Below, piece after piece: positions 7,400 to 17,683 of a DNA stretch of 64,000 bases (position 1 is the stretch's first letter; every line of letters starts with the position of its first letter). This DNA comes from CAZSAK01 sp964605155 (GTDB taxonomy: Bacteria > Pseudomonadota > Gammaproteobacteria > SZUA-140): the NCBI GenBank assembly GCA_964605155.1, contig CAZSAK010000017.1:5144-69143 (forward strand), written 5' to 3'. The translations under genes and the position numbers were made by a program. The notes under the pieces were generated by a model, which was not told the origin of the DNA, did no database searches, and worked only from the letters and a program-made list of their open reading frames with translations.

Positions 7400-9958
7400 A
7401 TGTCAGGCACAAGCTTTACACTCGAGATCCGGCCTGTCATACCTGCGCGCTTAAAGCGTCTGGACGACCTCGCCAATGATCTGTTATACAGCTGGGACAG
7501 CCAGGTCAGGAGCCTGTTCCAACGGCTTGATCCCGAATTGTGGAACACCTGTGGCCACAATCCGAAGGTGTTCCTGCGCCGCATCTCGCAGCACAAACTC
7601 GAACTAGCCGAAAAAGACCGTGTCTACATACAAGACTATAATCGGGTTTTATCGGTCTATGACACCTATCTCGAAGACAAGATAAAACCGGAAATCGATC
7701 AGCTGCTCGATGCCGACCAGGACCTGATAGCCTATTTCTGCGCCGAATTCGGTTTTCATGAAAGTTTTCCAATATATTCCGGTGGCCTCGGGATATTGGC
7801 CGGTGATCATTGCAAGGCCGCCAGCGATCTGAGTTTACCGTTTGTCGCAGTCGGTCTGTTATACAGGCAGGGTTATTTTAACCAGACCATCGATGGTAAC
7901 GGCAATCAGGTGGCACATTACTTCCAGACCGACTCGGCCGACCTGCCCATAGTTGCGGCAACCGATACCGACGGCAAGGAAATCCGTGTCCGGGTTGATT
8001 TGCCCGACAGTTCTGTTGAATTAAAGGTATGGAAAGCCAAGGCGGGACATATCACCCTCTATCTGCTGGACACCGACCTGCCGGAGAACGACGAGACCCT
8101 TAGAGGTATCACATACCAGCTCTATGGCGGTGATATCGACACCCGTATACAGCAGGAGATCGTGTTGGGAATCGGTGGCGTTCGTGCCTTGCGTGCCGTC
8201 GGCTGCACCCCCACGATCTGGCACATCAATGAAGGACATGCTGCATTCCAGATCCTGGAGCGCTGTCGCGAATATGTACAAAACGGTCTTGACTTCCATA
8301 CCGCACTCGAAATCGTCGCCGCGGCCACGGTATTTACCACCCATACACCGGTACCAGCAGGCCATGATATTTTCGAACACAAACATATAAGCTCCTATTT
8401 CGATAAATTTGTAGCTGCGCTCGGGATTGAGATAAAGCAATTTCTGGATCTGGGCCACTATCCCGGCAGCGAAAAAAGCTTCAATATGACCGCCCTCGCC
8501 ATGCGTACATCCCGTTTTCACAATGGGGTCAGCCGTATTCATGGCGGAGTGGCTTCCCACATGGAAGGATATGTCTGGCCCGAGGTCCCCCCCAATGAAA
8601 ATCCGATCGGTTATGTCACCAACGGTGTACATGTCCCGACGTTCCTGGCGCGTGAATGGGTAAGTCTGTTCGATATCCATTTTGGCGGTGGTTGGCGCAA
8701 TGAACTCCTCAATGAGGATTTCTGGCAAAACCTCGACGACATACCCGACCACAGTTTCTGGAGCACGCGGCAGTCATTGAAGACGAAATTATTCGAGGAG
8801 GTCTACAAACGTGTTGCGCAGCAATATCGTCGTAATGGGTGCAGCCCGACACAGATAGAACGTCTGACTCAGCATATCGCCTCACAGGACCCTGACATCC
8901 TTACCATAGGTTTTGCACGACGTTTTGCTACATACAAGCGGGCGTCACTGTTATTCTCCGATCCGGAACGTCTGGCACGACTTGTCAATGATCCCGAACG
9001 CCCGCTGTTATTCATCTTTGCAGGCAAGGCCCATCCACATGATATTCCCGGACAACAGATGCTCAAGACCATTCATGAGTTTTCCCATCAACCGGATTTC
9101 GAGGGCAAGATTATCCTTGTCGAGGGATACGATCTTGCCCTGGCCCGCAAACTGGTCACGGGTGTCGATGTCTGGTTGAACACTCCCCAGTATCCTCTTG
9201 AGGCAAGTGGTACATCAGGTGAAAAGGCGGGTATCAACGGCGTAATCAATCTCAGTGTGCTGGATGGCTGGTGGGGGGAGGGCTTCAATGGCGAAAACGG
9301 CTGGGCGATTTCACCTCACGATGCGCATTTCGATGAAGCATTTCGTAACAGGGAAGAGGCCAATGAATTGCTGGATCTCCTCGAGTCTCAGGTCATAAGC
9401 CTGTACTATAACCGCAACGGTCACGGTTACTCCGATGAATGGGTAAAAAAATCCAAGAATTCCCTCAAATCCTTGATGCCAAGATTTAATTCACAACGCA
9501 TGGTGATGGATTATGTGCGGCAGTATTATTCCAGGGCAAAGCAACAATTCGGCACCCTGTGCGGTAACAAGTATAATCCTGCAAAAGAACTGGCCAGCTG
9601 GAAAAAGGCTGTTGCCAAGTCCTGGCAGAAGGTGTCTATCCGTCGCCTTGATTCATCGCCCACGGCCATCAAGGCTGGAGACACGCTGCCGATCGAGATC
9701 GCTGTTGATCTCAATGGCCTGCAGCCCGGGGACATCTTCGCAGAATGCCTGGTGGGAACAGAATCGGAAATAAACGAGTTTGTCGTCAACGATGTGTATC
9801 AAATGGAGGCCGTCGGCATGACAAGTTCTGGTGAAACACACTTCAAACTGGAATTGCGTTCACCCCTGCCCGGCCTGCAAAAATACAAGATCCGCATCTA
9901 TCCCTATCACAAACTCCTCAGCCGACGTTTCGAAACGGGATTCATGCGCTGGCTATAA
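7400..9958 (+). CDS. glgP: Alpha-glucan (glycogen/maltodextrin) phosphorylase, GlgP short type
   Basis: An 852-residue GT35 phosphorylase that releases glucose-1-phosphate from alpha-1,4-glucan ends. It belongs to the branch with an N-terminal DUF3417 domain (roughly residues 10-120), not the animal/E. coli branch. The pyridoxal-phosphate lysine is inferred as K609 in EASGTSGEKAGING, followed by the branch-typical SVLDGWWGEGF. Other signatures are YSGGLGILAGDHCKAASD and WHINEGHAAFQ. It is convergent with malQ (34 bases apart). No allosteric phosphorylation site can be inferred. Its product could be fed to Pgm, encoded further along the window. Confidence 0.94.
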   Translation: MSGTSFTLEIRPVIPARLKRLDDLANDLLYSWDSQVRSLFQRLDPELWNTCGHNPKVFLRRISQHKLELAEKDRVYIQDYNRVLSVYDTYLEDKIKPEIDQLLDADQDLIAYFCAEFGFHESFPIYSGGLGILAGDHCKAASDLSLPFVAVGLLYRQGYFNQTIDGNGNQVAHYFQTDSADLPIVAATDTDGKEIRVRVDLPDSSVELKVWKAKAGHITLYLLDTDLPENDETLRGITYQLYGGDIDTRIQQEIVLGIGGVRALRAVGCTPTIWHINEGHAAFQILERCREYVQNGLDFHTALEIVAAATVFTTHTPVPAGHDIFEHKHISSYFDKFVAALGIEIKQFLDLGHYPGSEKSFNMTALAMRTSRFHNGVSRIHGGVASHMEGYVWPEVPPNENPIGYVTNGVHVPTFLAREWVSLFDIHFGGGWRNELLNEDFWQNLDDIPDHSFWSTRQSLKTKLFEEVYKRVAQQYRRNGCSPTQIERLTQHIASQDPDILTIGFARRFATYKRASLLFSDPERLARLVNDPERPLLFIFAGKAHPHDIPGQQMLKTIHEFSHQPDFEGKIILVEGYDLALARKLVTGVDVWLNTPQYPLEASGTSGEKAGINGVINLSVLDGWWGEGFNGENGWAISPHDAHFDEAFRNREEANELLDLLESQVISLYYNRNGHGYSDEWVKKSKNSLKSLMPRFNSQRMVMDYVRQYYSRAKQQFGTLCGNKYNPAKELASWKKAVAKSWQKVSIRRLDSSPTAIKAGDTLPIEIAVDLNGLQPGDIFAECLVGTESEINEFVVNDVYQMEAVGMTSSGETHFKLELRSPLPGLQKYKIRIYPYHKLLSRRFETGFMRWL

Positions 9959-9991
9959 AAACCGCGGGCGGTAAAACTTCCCGGCTCGATA

Positions 9992-11485
9992 TCAGCTTAT
10001 ACGGCCATATAAATGTGTGTAGTGCCGCAGGCGTTCGTCTGCACCCGAAGGTAATTGCTCCCACTGGAAACGCCATTGCCAGTTGTCACTCATTGTCCCG
10101 GGCGTATTCATGCGGAATTCGCTGCCCAGCATAAGAATATCCTGCATCGGAACAATCGCCATTCTGGCCACCGATGCGTGCGCGCAGCGAATCATCGGCC
10201 AAGGCATCTCTTCGTCCACATTACCGAGGTAATCATCTACGTAGCGACGTGTGTTGTCGGATAACTGCTTGTACCATCCCAGGGTTGTGTCATTGTCATG
10301 AGTACCCGTATATACAACTGTATTTTGCCCATGATTGTGCGGCAGATAAGGGTTGTGGCTGTCGCTGTCAAACGCAAATTGCAGGATACTCATGCCGGGC
10401 AGATGATATCTTTCCCGCAGCGCCTTGACTTCAGGCGTAATCAGTCCCAGATCCTCGGCTACGAGGGGCAACTCCCCGAACGACTTGTATAGTGACTGAA
10501 ATAATTCGTCTCCGGGGGCCCTGACCCAATGTCCTCCCCTGGCATCCATGTCTCCTGCCGGAATCTCCCAATAGGACTCGAAACCTCGAAAATGATCGAC
10601 ACGGATAAAATCGAAATATTTCAGTTGCGTTTTGATGCGATCCTTCCACCATTGGAAATCGTCATCCTGCATAACCTCCCAGCGATAATGGGGATTGCCC
10701 CAGCGCTGGCCGGTGGCAGAAAAATAATCGGGCGGAACGCCTGTCACGATGGTCGGTTTCCCGTTTTCATCGAGTGCAAAATAATGTCGGTTTGTCCATA
10801 CATCAGCGCTGTCGTAGTCGACAAAGATTGGCAAATCGCCGAACATCAAAATGCCATGGTTATTTGCATAGGCCTTGAGCGTGCTCCATTGCCTGAAGTA
10901 TATAAACTGCTCGAAGAATATCTGATGAATCAGCTTATGCAGTCGGCTCTGTGCCTTTTTCAGTGCGGCCGCCTTTCTGTCCCGCAACTGCGGGGGCCAA
11001 AGTGACCAGTCCTTACCCTTGTTCTCTTTTCTTAAAGCCTGGTATAAGGCGTAATCCTGCAGCCAATGTTCCTCTGCCGTGATAAAGGCTTCCAGGGCGG
11101 CCTTATCTTCTTCCGTCGCTTTTTCACAAAAGCCATGGTAGGCGGATTCCAGAAGGTTGTAGCGAAATTGCTTGTGGTTCTCCTTACCGGTAGCTGGCGC
11201 GGATTCGAGCGCGTGCGTATCCAGCCAACCTTGCTTGATCAGCTCCGCGGGACTGATCAGCAAATGATTACCTGCGTGTACCGAAAGACTCTGATAGGGG
11301 GAACCATGGAAATGTGTCGGTCCGAGTGGCAACATTTGCCATACTGTCTGACCGGTGGCATTGAGAAAATCTACAAAGCGATAGGCCTCCTCGCCCAGAT
11401 CTCCATTACCCCACGGCCCCGGTAACGAAGTGGGATGCAGCAGAATCCCGGACCGTCGTCTGTTGAAGTAGTCTGAAGGGGTCAA
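9992..11485 (-). CDS. malQ: 4-alpha-glucanotransferase (amylomaltase)
   Basis: A 497-residue GH77 enzyme that moves maltosyl and longer units between alpha-1,4-glucans, making short oligosaccharides usable by the phosphorylase. The N-terminal RRSGILLHPTSLPG is the family opening. The nucleophile Asp is in RVDHFRGFESYW, the acid/base Glu in VAEDLGLITPEV, and the third carboxylate in YTGTHDNDTTLGW. The length matches the compact, plant/Thermus-like amylomaltases rather than the longer E. coli MalQ. The start overlaps the stop of the GH57 gene by four bases (ATGA), so the two are translationally coupled. Confidence 0.95.
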   Translation of the reverse strand: MTPSDYFNRRRSGILLHPTSLPGPWGNGDLGEEAYRFVDFLNATGQTVWQMLPLGPTHFHGSPYQSLSVHAGNHLLISPAELIKQGWLDTHALESAPATGKENHKQFRYNLLESAYHGFCEKATEEDKAALEAFITAEEHWLQDYALYQALRKENKGKDWSLWPPQLRDRKAAALKKAQSRLHKLIHQIFFEQFIYFRQWSTLKAYANNHGILMFGDLPIFVDYDSADVWTNRHYFALDENGKPTIVTGVPPDYFSATGQRWGNPHYRWEVMQDDDFQWWKDRIKTQLKYFDFIRVDHFRGFESYWEIPAGDMDARGGHWVRAPGDELFQSLYKSFGELPLVAEDLGLITPEVKALRERYHLPGMSILQFAFDSDSHNPYLPHNHGQNTVVYTGTHDNDTTLGWYKQLSDNTRRYVDDYLGNVDEEMPWPMIRCAHASVARMAIVPMQDILMLGSEFRMNTPGTMSDNWQWRFQWEQLPSGADERLRHYTHLYGRIS

Positions 11486-13197
11486 CTCGTTGCCATTTGC
11501 CCTGTACGCATAACACCTCCCTGTGCCGGGCTGCCACTGCCATGACTGACCACATGTGTCAGTGATTCGGGAGGCAGTTTACCTATCAAATGATAGAGAG
11601 CGGATAGATGCAGCCGGAATAGATGTTCAAAATTACTGACACTTTCCGCTGGATTATAATCTCCAAACCACCAGAACCAGTCCGAACCCTCACATACCGC
11701 CAGTTGCCTGTATGCCGCCTCGAGTTGCTCGCCTGATAATTGGCCGGCTGCCAGGACCGCATCAAAGGCCTGTTTTGCTTCACACAACAGGTCCCAGCCC
11801 CGGTTTTTGTCGACATCGCCAATCCATGTGGAGAATGTACCGTGCACCCAGCTACCGGCGACAAGCGATGGCATATCATGAACAACACCGGCATTTTCAA
11901 GAAAATCCCCGAAAGTTGTCAGATTGATACGGGGATGTTCTGACAACCTTTTATAAAGGGCGGTAATAAAATGATAACCGTTTTCCGGATAGTATTCCCA
12001 TGCATTCTCACCATCCAGGATGATCGATACCAGTCGATCATGGTCCCCGTTGTACCCCTCCGCGATGGTTTCGAGATGACTGATCAGATTATTAACTGCA
12101 TCATCGGCGTGCCAGGTGGAATAAGTGAAACCGATAAGATCCGACAATCCGTCATCCCGGAAAAAACAGGCAGGGCCCGTTTTCCTGACACGATATACCC
12201 GGTGCAGTCCGACTTCCGGAACGACCGGTCCGGCGGATGCCGGCCTCGACAGACTGTTACGTAAAACATTCTCGCCGCTGGCGGCCCAGCTGAACCGATA
12301 CCGGGTAAGCAACCTGAGAAATTCTGCACTGACGCCGCCCTCTGCGGGCCAGCAACCCCTGGGCTCAATGCCGAAATGACGTTTGAACACCTCTATACCT
12401 TTGCGAATATGCCACTCAGAGCGATCCTCGCCCCCTGGATAGGCGCTGGCGACCGGCAGTGTTACATCGGGCATCGCTTCACTTGCACTGTTGAAATCCA
12501 GCAGCAAAGGCAGCATGGCATGTGCATACGGCGTCATGGATAATTCTATCTGACCGTTTTCTGCCAACCTGCGGTAGCGGCCTATGATATTGGTGATGAT
12601 TTCACCGATGACCTCCATCAGCGTGCGTCTGTCCTTGAGTGTAAACAGCTTGCCCTTCTCGATCAGCATCTGCACCCGTACATCATCCCGGCGCACCGTC
12701 TCACCCAGCCAGGCAAGGTGATACCACATCAGGATGTCAACCAGATAACCATCCTGAAAATAATCAATAACCTGCTGGTCCTCGATTACCATGGACGCCA
12801 GCTTGGCCAGTTTCCTGTATGGCTGGTAACGGTTGATCAAACGCTGTTCGTTGGCGCGCAGACAGGCCTTGATGAGAGCGATGCGTTCTTCCCTGGTATT
12901 GGGCAAAGACGGCATTGCAAGGGCCGCCAATAAAGGATCCTTGATCTCCTTGCCCTGGGTAAGGTAGCCGTTTATCTGAAGCGCGTAATCCTCTATCTGC
13001 TCCAGCAGGATGGGAACGAAATTCACCACCGCGCGTGCCTTGGGTATCCTTTCCATGATCACCGCCATGTCATGGTAGTCCTTGATCGTGTGCAGATACG
13101 TCCAGGGCAAATGATAACGGCCGTTGATGGCATCACGGTATTCGGGCTGGTGCATATGCCAGCATAGAACAACATTCAAACGCTTGTTAACGCCCAC
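11482..13197 (-). CDS. Glycoside hydrolase family 57 protein (alpha-amylase-like)
   Basis: A 571-residue GH57 enzyme acting on alpha-glucans. Conserved region 1 is at residues 14-20 (HMHQPEY). The nucleophile region is GCWPAEGGVS and the acid/base region is ILDGENAWEYYPENG. The DGENxWE form is that of the amylase-like GH57 subgroup rather than the branching-enzyme subgroup, so it most likely cuts or transfers glycogen or maltodextrin chains; hydrolase versus transferase cannot be settled by eye. It overlaps glgC by 11 bases upstream and malQ by 4 bases downstream, so glgC-GH57-malQ is one tightly coupled unit. No signal peptide is seen, so it should act in the cytoplasm on stored glucan. Confidence 0.9.
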   Translation of the reverse strand: MGVNKRLNVVLCWHMHQPEYRDAINGRYHLPWTYLHTIKDYHDMAVIMERIPKARAVVNFVPILLEQIEDYALQINGYLTQGKEIKDPLLAALAMPSLPNTREERIALIKACLRANEQRLINRYQPYRKLAKLASMVIEDQQVIDYFQDGYLVDILMWYHLAWLGETVRRDDVRVQMLIEKGKLFTLKDRRTLMEVIGEIITNIIGRYRRLAENGQIELSMTPYAHAMLPLLLDFNSASEAMPDVTLPVASAYPGGEDRSEWHIRKGIEVFKRHFGIEPRGCWPAEGGVSAEFLRLLTRYRFSWAASGENVLRNSLSRPASAGPVVPEVGLHRVYRVRKTGPACFFRDDGLSDLIGFTYSTWHADDAVNNLISHLETIAEGYNGDHDRLVSIILDGENAWEYYPENGYHFITALYKRLSEHPRINLTTFGDFLENAGVVHDMPSLVAGSWVHGTFSTWIGDVDKNRGWDLLCEAKQAFDAVLAAGQLSGEQLEAAYRQLAVCEGSDWFWWFGDYNPAESVSNFEHLFRLHLSALYHLIGKLPPESLTHVVSHGSGSPAQGGVMRTGQMATS

Positions 13198-14464
13198 GAT
13201 GATACTCCTGTCCCAGCATATCCGGAGTTATCAGTATTACGCCACCGGGGCTGATGTAGAAACGTTTGGCATCTTCTTCCGGGTTTTCTCCGATGACCGT
13301 ACTATCCGGTATACGGCAACCCTTGTCTACCACGACCTTGGTCAGGCGGCAATGTTCACCGATTTCAACATCAGGCAGGACGACACAATCGACGAGTTTT
13401 GAAAAAGACTGTACATAGACATTGGAAAACAGCAGTGAACGCTGGATGGAAGCCCCGGATATAATACATCCTCCCGATACCATGGAATCGACGGCCATCC
13501 CCCTTCTATCATTGTCATCAAAGATAAATTTTGCCGGTGGTAACTGGGCCTGATAGGTCCATATCGGCCATTCATCATCGTAAAGATTCAACTCCGGCGT
13601 CACGCCGATCAATTCAATATTGGCCTGCCAAAAAGCATCAACCGTACCTACATCACGCCAGTATGCCTGAACGCCGGTATCCGCCTCGCGGAATGGATAG
13701 GCATAGACCCTGTATCTATTGATCACGGAGGGGATAATATCCTTCCCGAAATCATGGCTGGAGGAAGTATCATCGGCGTCCTTGATCAATTGCTCGTAGA
13801 GGAACTGGCTGTTGAATATATAGATCCCCATTGACGCCAAAGCGAGATCATCCTTCCCCGGCATGGGCTGTGGTTGCTCAGGTTTCTCGGCGAAATCCAG
13901 CACGTAACTGTTATTATCGACGGACATCACTCCGAATGCCCTTGCCTGTTCCAGTGGAACCTCGATGCAACCAACCGTCATATCCGCTTTGGTTTCGACA
14001 TGGCAGGCCAGCATCGGACCATAGTCCATCTTGTATATATGATCACCCGCCAGGATCAATACATATGATGGATCATAACTGCGCAGGATATCGATATTCT
14101 GGAATACGGCATCGGCCGTACCTGTATACCACGAAGTGGCAATCCTCTGTTGCGCCGGTACCAGTTCGACAAACTCACCCAGTTCCGCGCGCAGAAAATT
14201 CCATCCTTTTTGAATATGACGTATCAGGGAATGCGACTTGTACTGCGTCAGGACCGCAATCCTGCGAATACCCGAATTGACGCAATTTGACAAGGGGAAA
14301 TCGATGATACGAAACTTGCCACCGAAAGGTACCGCGGGCTTGGCACGCCATTGCGTTAGATGTTTGAGGCGTGAACCGCGTCCGCCCGCAAGAATAAGGG
14401 CAATGGTATCTCTCGTTAATCGGCTAACAAAACGTGCAGAGTGGTCTCCTTCTGCCTTGCTCAC
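13187..14464 (-). CDS. glgC: Glucose-1-phosphate adenylyltransferase (ADP-glucose pyrophosphorylase)
   Basis: A 425-residue enzyme making ADP-glucose from ATP and glucose-1-phosphate, the committed step of bacterial glycogen synthesis. The N-terminal nucleotide motif ALILAGGRGSRLKHLT, the segment AKPAVPFGGKFRIIDFPLSNC, the sugar-phosphate loop YVLDFAEKPEQP and the C-terminal left-handed helix region (SGGCIISGASIQRSL) are all present. The start is a GTG at 14464, ten bases after a GGAGG. It is the first gene of the leftward glgC-GH57-malQ unit and is divergent from glgB across about 240 bases, which should hold both promoters. Allosteric control by glycolytic intermediates is usual for the family but not readable here. 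Confidence 0.96.
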   Translation of the reverse strand: MSKAEGDHSARFVSRLTRDTIALILAGGRGSRLKHLTQWRAKPAVPFGGKFRIIDFPLSNCVNSGIRRIAVLTQYKSHSLIRHIQKGWNFLRAELGEFVELVPAQQRIATSWYTGTADAVFQNIDILRSYDPSYVLILAGDHIYKMDYGPMLACHVETKADMTVGCIEVPLEQARAFGVMSVDNNSYVLDFAEKPEQPQPMPGKDDLALASMGIYIFNSQFLYEQLIKDADDTSSSHDFGKDIIPSVINRYRVYAYPFREADTGVQAYWRDVGTVDAFWQANIELIGVTPELNLYDDEWPIWTYQAQLPPAKFIFDDNDRRGMAVDSMVSGGCIISGASIQRSLLFSNVYVQSFSKLVDCVVLPDVEIGEHCRLTKVVVDKGCRIPDSTVIGENPEEDAKRFYISPGGVILITPDMLGQEYHRGR

Positions 14465-14702
14465 TCTTTCATAACCTCCGCGTGCCTGTCATTTCACGAG
14501 GCACGATGTGTGACTCCCGGGTTCCGTCAATAAATGACAAATATTGAAGTAAATTATCTAGTTATAAATGGAAAACAGCGGATATACGCCAATTCCGTCG
14601 GACTCGTGGTCTGTTTAGATTATGTTATCATTATTTTTAACCGATGGGCGATAGCCATATTATGCGTTTATTAAAAAATATAACAGCCAATGGTAAGCTG
14701 AA

Positions 14703-16913
14703 ATGACAAAATTAGCGGTTACTCAGGATTCCTCGACCACTAGCTCACTCACATCCGACGCGCAACTGATTATCCAGGCGCGTCACCACGACCCCTTTGC
14801 CTACCTCGGCAAACACCCGCGGGACGGCGGCATCGTCGTGCGCGCATACATTCCGGGTGCCAGTCACATCACCATTGCAGATGGCAATCATTCCATGCAA
14901 CGGCTGGAAAATACCGACCTGTTCGAATGGCAAGGCAAGGCTGAACAGATACCTGACCGTTATCAATTACAATGGACGGATCGCTGGGGCAACACCCATA
15001 CCGCGTATGACCCTTATACTCTTCCGCCACAAATCCCTGATTTTGACATTCACCTGTTTGGAGAGGGCAGACATCAACATGCCTACAGGATCCTCGGCGC
15101 CAATCCGCGAATTATCGACGGTATCCCGGGGGTATTGTTTGCAACCTGGGCCCCCAATGCAGAGCGGGTGAGCGTCGTGGGTGATTTCAACGACTGGGAC
15201 GGTCGTCGCCATCCCATGCGTGCGCGCGGCGGCAGCGGCATCTGGGAATTATTTATCCCCGGTATCCAGACAGGGGCCTTGTACAAATTTGAAATCCGCA
15301 ACCGGAACTCGGGGGATATTTTCATCAAATCCGATCCCTATGCACGCAGCTTCGAGTTGCGCCCCAGCACCGCCTCGATCATAACAGACGAATCAGGCTA
15401 TGACTGGGAGGATGCGCACTGGATACAACAACGCTCTCACGCTGATTGGCTGCACCGGCCAATGTCGATCTATGAAGTGCATCTTGGATCCTGGCAGCGT
15501 GATGATAACGGAAATTTTCTTAATTACCGTGAGCTTGCCAGGCGCCTGGTGGAGTATATACGCAATCTCGGCTTTACCCATATCGAACTGTTGCCGGTTA
15601 CCGAACATCCACTGGACGCATCCTGGGGCTACCAGACCACCGGCTATTTTGCCGCAACCAGCCGCTTCGGCGATCCGGATGACTTCAGATTCTTTGTGGA
15701 TTACTGCCATCAAAACAATATCGGGGTTATCCTTGACTGGGTTCCCGGTCATTTTCCCAAGGATGCGTATGCGCTTGCCCGGTTTGACGGTTCAGCGCTC
15801 TATGAACATGAGGACCCACGCCGGGGCGAGCACCGTGACTGGGGAACCCTGATCTTCAATTACGGTCGCAACGAGGTCAGGAACTTTCTGATATCCAACG
15901 CGCTCTTCTGGCTCGAAGAGTTCCATATCGACGGATTGCGGGTCGACGCAGTTGCCTCCATGCTCTACCTGGATTATTCACGCAAGGAAGGCGACTGGGC
16001 TCCGAATATCTATGGCGGAAATGAAAACCTCGAGGCCATTGACTTTATCCGCCAACTCAATGAACTCACCCACACGCTGCAACCGGGCACCATGATCATG
16101 GCCGAGGAAAGCACGGCGTGGCCGATGGTCTCGCGCCCGGTATGGCTTGGCGGTCTGGGCTTCAGTATGAAATGGAACATGGGTTGGATGCACGACACAC
16201 TCGAGTATATGAGCAAGGATCCTGTGCACAGACATTATCATCACGATATGCTGACATTCAGCCAGCTGTATGCCTTTACTGAAAATTTCATTTTGCCGTT
16301 CTCCCACGATGAAGTCGTGCATGGTAAAAGCTCGATGATCTACAAGATGCCGGGGGACGAGTGGCAACGGTTTGCCAACTTGCGATTGCTGTATACCTAT
16401 ATGTTTACCCATCCGGGTAAAAAACTGCTGTTTATGGGTTGCGAATTCGGACAGGGAAAGGAATGGGACCACGCCACTATTCTTGACTGGTATGTACTCG
16501 ATTATCCGTTACACCAGGGCGTACTTGACCTGGTGGGCAGTCTTAACCGCCTGTATCGCGAATCAAGCGCCCTGCATCATTATGATTTCGAACAACAGGG
16601 CTTTGAATGGATCGATTGCCATGACTCCTCGCAGTCGGTTCTGACGTACCTGCGCCGCAGCGATGACGAAACCATGATTATCGCACTCAACTTCACCCCT
16701 GTGCCCCGTTATAACTATCGCGTAGGTATTCCGCAGGAGGGTGAATACGAAGAGGTGATGAATTCCGATTCAGTCTATTACGGTGGCAGCAACGTCGGTA
16801 ATGCCCATACGATTCTCGCCGAAACCATACCCTGGATGAACCGGCCATTTTCCATTAACATCACGCTGCCACCGCTGGCGGGTGTCGTCTTCAGGGCACC
16901 CACTCAGGGTTAA
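14703..16913 (+). CDS. glgB: 1,4-alpha-glucan branching enzyme
   Basis: A 736-residue GH13 enzyme that forms alpha-1,6 branches in glycogen. The N-terminal carbohydrate-binding (CBM48) region spans about residues 30-230. The catalytic barrel then shows the nucleophile in DGLRVDAVASML, the acid/base Glu in MAEESTAWPMV and the third carboxylate in FSHDEVVHGKSS. A C-terminal beta domain ends the protein. Size and layout match E. coli GlgB (728). It converges on the EcfT-like gene, with only five bases between the stops. No glgA lies beside it, unlike many glg operons. Confidence 0.96.
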   Translation: MTKLAVTQDSSTTSSLTSDAQLIIQARHHDPFAYLGKHPRDGGIVVRAYIPGASHITIADGNHSMQRLENTDLFEWQGKAEQIPDRYQLQWTDRWGNTHTAYDPYTLPPQIPDFDIHLFGEGRHQHAYRILGANPRIIDGIPGVLFATWAPNAERVSVVGDFNDWDGRRHPMRARGGSGIWELFIPGIQTGALYKFEIRNRNSGDIFIKSDPYARSFELRPSTASIITDESGYDWEDAHWIQQRSHADWLHRPMSIYEVHLGSWQRDDNGNFLNYRELARRLVEYIRNLGFTHIELLPVTEHPLDASWGYQTTGYFAATSRFGDPDDFRFFVDYCHQNNIGVILDWVPGHFPKDAYALARFDGSALYEHEDPRRGEHRDWGTLIFNYGRNEVRNFLISNALFWLEEFHIDGLRVDAVASMLYLDYSRKEGDWAPNIYGGNENLEAIDFIRQLNELTHTLQPGTMIMAEESTAWPMVSRPVWLGGLGFSMKWNMGWMHDTLEYMSKDPVHRHYHHDMLTFSQLYAFTENFILPFSHDEVVHGKSSMIYKMPGDEWQRFANLRLLYTYMFTHPGKKLLFMGCEFGQGKEWDHATILDWYVLDYPLHQGVLDLVGSLNRLYRESSALHHYDFEQQGFEWIDCHDSSQSVLTYLRRSDDETMIIALNFTPVPRYNYRVGIPQEGEYEEVMNSDSVYYGGSNVGNAHTILAETIPWMNRPFSINITLPPLAGVVFRAPTQG

Positions 16914-16918
16914 GCTGA

Positions 16919-17677
16919 TTATTTCAGGATTAATCCGGCTGCAACAAACATCATGCACATCACAACGGGAAGCAGCCACTGTAAGACCGCGGGCGCATTA
17001 CAACCGTAAATGGTGACGGAATTGACAGGCATATTCTCTGCATGATGGGTCACATTATGGAACACACCGGCGGCAAAATCACCGATATCATCAAGCGACC
17101 TCACACGCCCCCTGACTTCGGCGAATGCATCCTTGACGACTTCCTGTACTTCTCCGATCATTTCAAGTACCAGGGCAATGCGTATCGATAACCGCTCCCG
17201 CGATATACCCAATATGCGTAACGGGAATGCGAGCCAGTAGAGAGCCATGACCAATTGCTGTCGCGAAGTGCAACGCAGTAACAGGTTGACTGCCATCAGG
17301 ATCAATGACAGTGACGTTGCGCGCATTAGCCCTGAAACAATACCCTCAGTGGTCGGCAACCATGATGCATAGGGGGTAAAAGGAAACGCCACCGCCTGGC
17401 CGGGTGTCAGCCATGAGTAAATAATAAATATGGACAGGAAGAACCACCGCATTCTGCGGATCATTGCAAATGCCGATATTAGATAGACAGGCTTTGCCAG
17501 ACAGTACAGGGTTACAAGCAACAAGACGCCGGTGATCAGTTGACTGTTGCCGGCGAGGGAGACAAACCCGGCGAATATCAGGAATATGACGATCCGTATA
17601 ACCGGGTGAACTTTATCAACAATCGTGGAATTGAAGTCCTGACCAGACTGCGCAACAGGTTGCATCATCAATGACAC
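16919..17677 (-). CDS. Orphan EcfT/CbiQ-like membrane protein
   Basis: A 252-residue protein with several hydrophobic helices (about residues 27-45, 48-64, 76-92, 110-130 and a last one near 228-250). A cytoplasmic stretch near residues 180-195 holds AEVRGRVRS, reminiscent of the ARG coupling motif of energy-coupling-factor T subunits. T subunits normally join two ATPases to a vitamin-binding S subunit; neither is encoded nearby. The GTG start lies six bases after the fimV stop, so the gene is probably translated from the fimV message. Alternative starts are the two Met codons at residues 4 and 5. The family call rests on overall layout and is moderate; the role with FimV is unknown. Confidence 0.6.
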   Translation of the reverse strand: MSLMMQPVAQSGQDFNSTIVDKVHPVIRIVIFLIFAGFVSLAGNSQLITGVLLLVTLYCLAKPVYLISAFAMIRRMRWFFLSIFIIYSWLTPGQAVAFPFTPYASWLPTTEGIVSGLMRATSLSLILMAVNLLLRCTSRQQLVMALYWLAFPLRILGISRERLSIRIALVLEMIGEVQEVVKDAFAEVRGRVRSLDDIGDFAAGVFHNVTHHAENMPVNSVTIYGCNAPAVLQWLLPVVMCMMFVAAGLILK

Positions 17678-17683
17678 TTGCGG

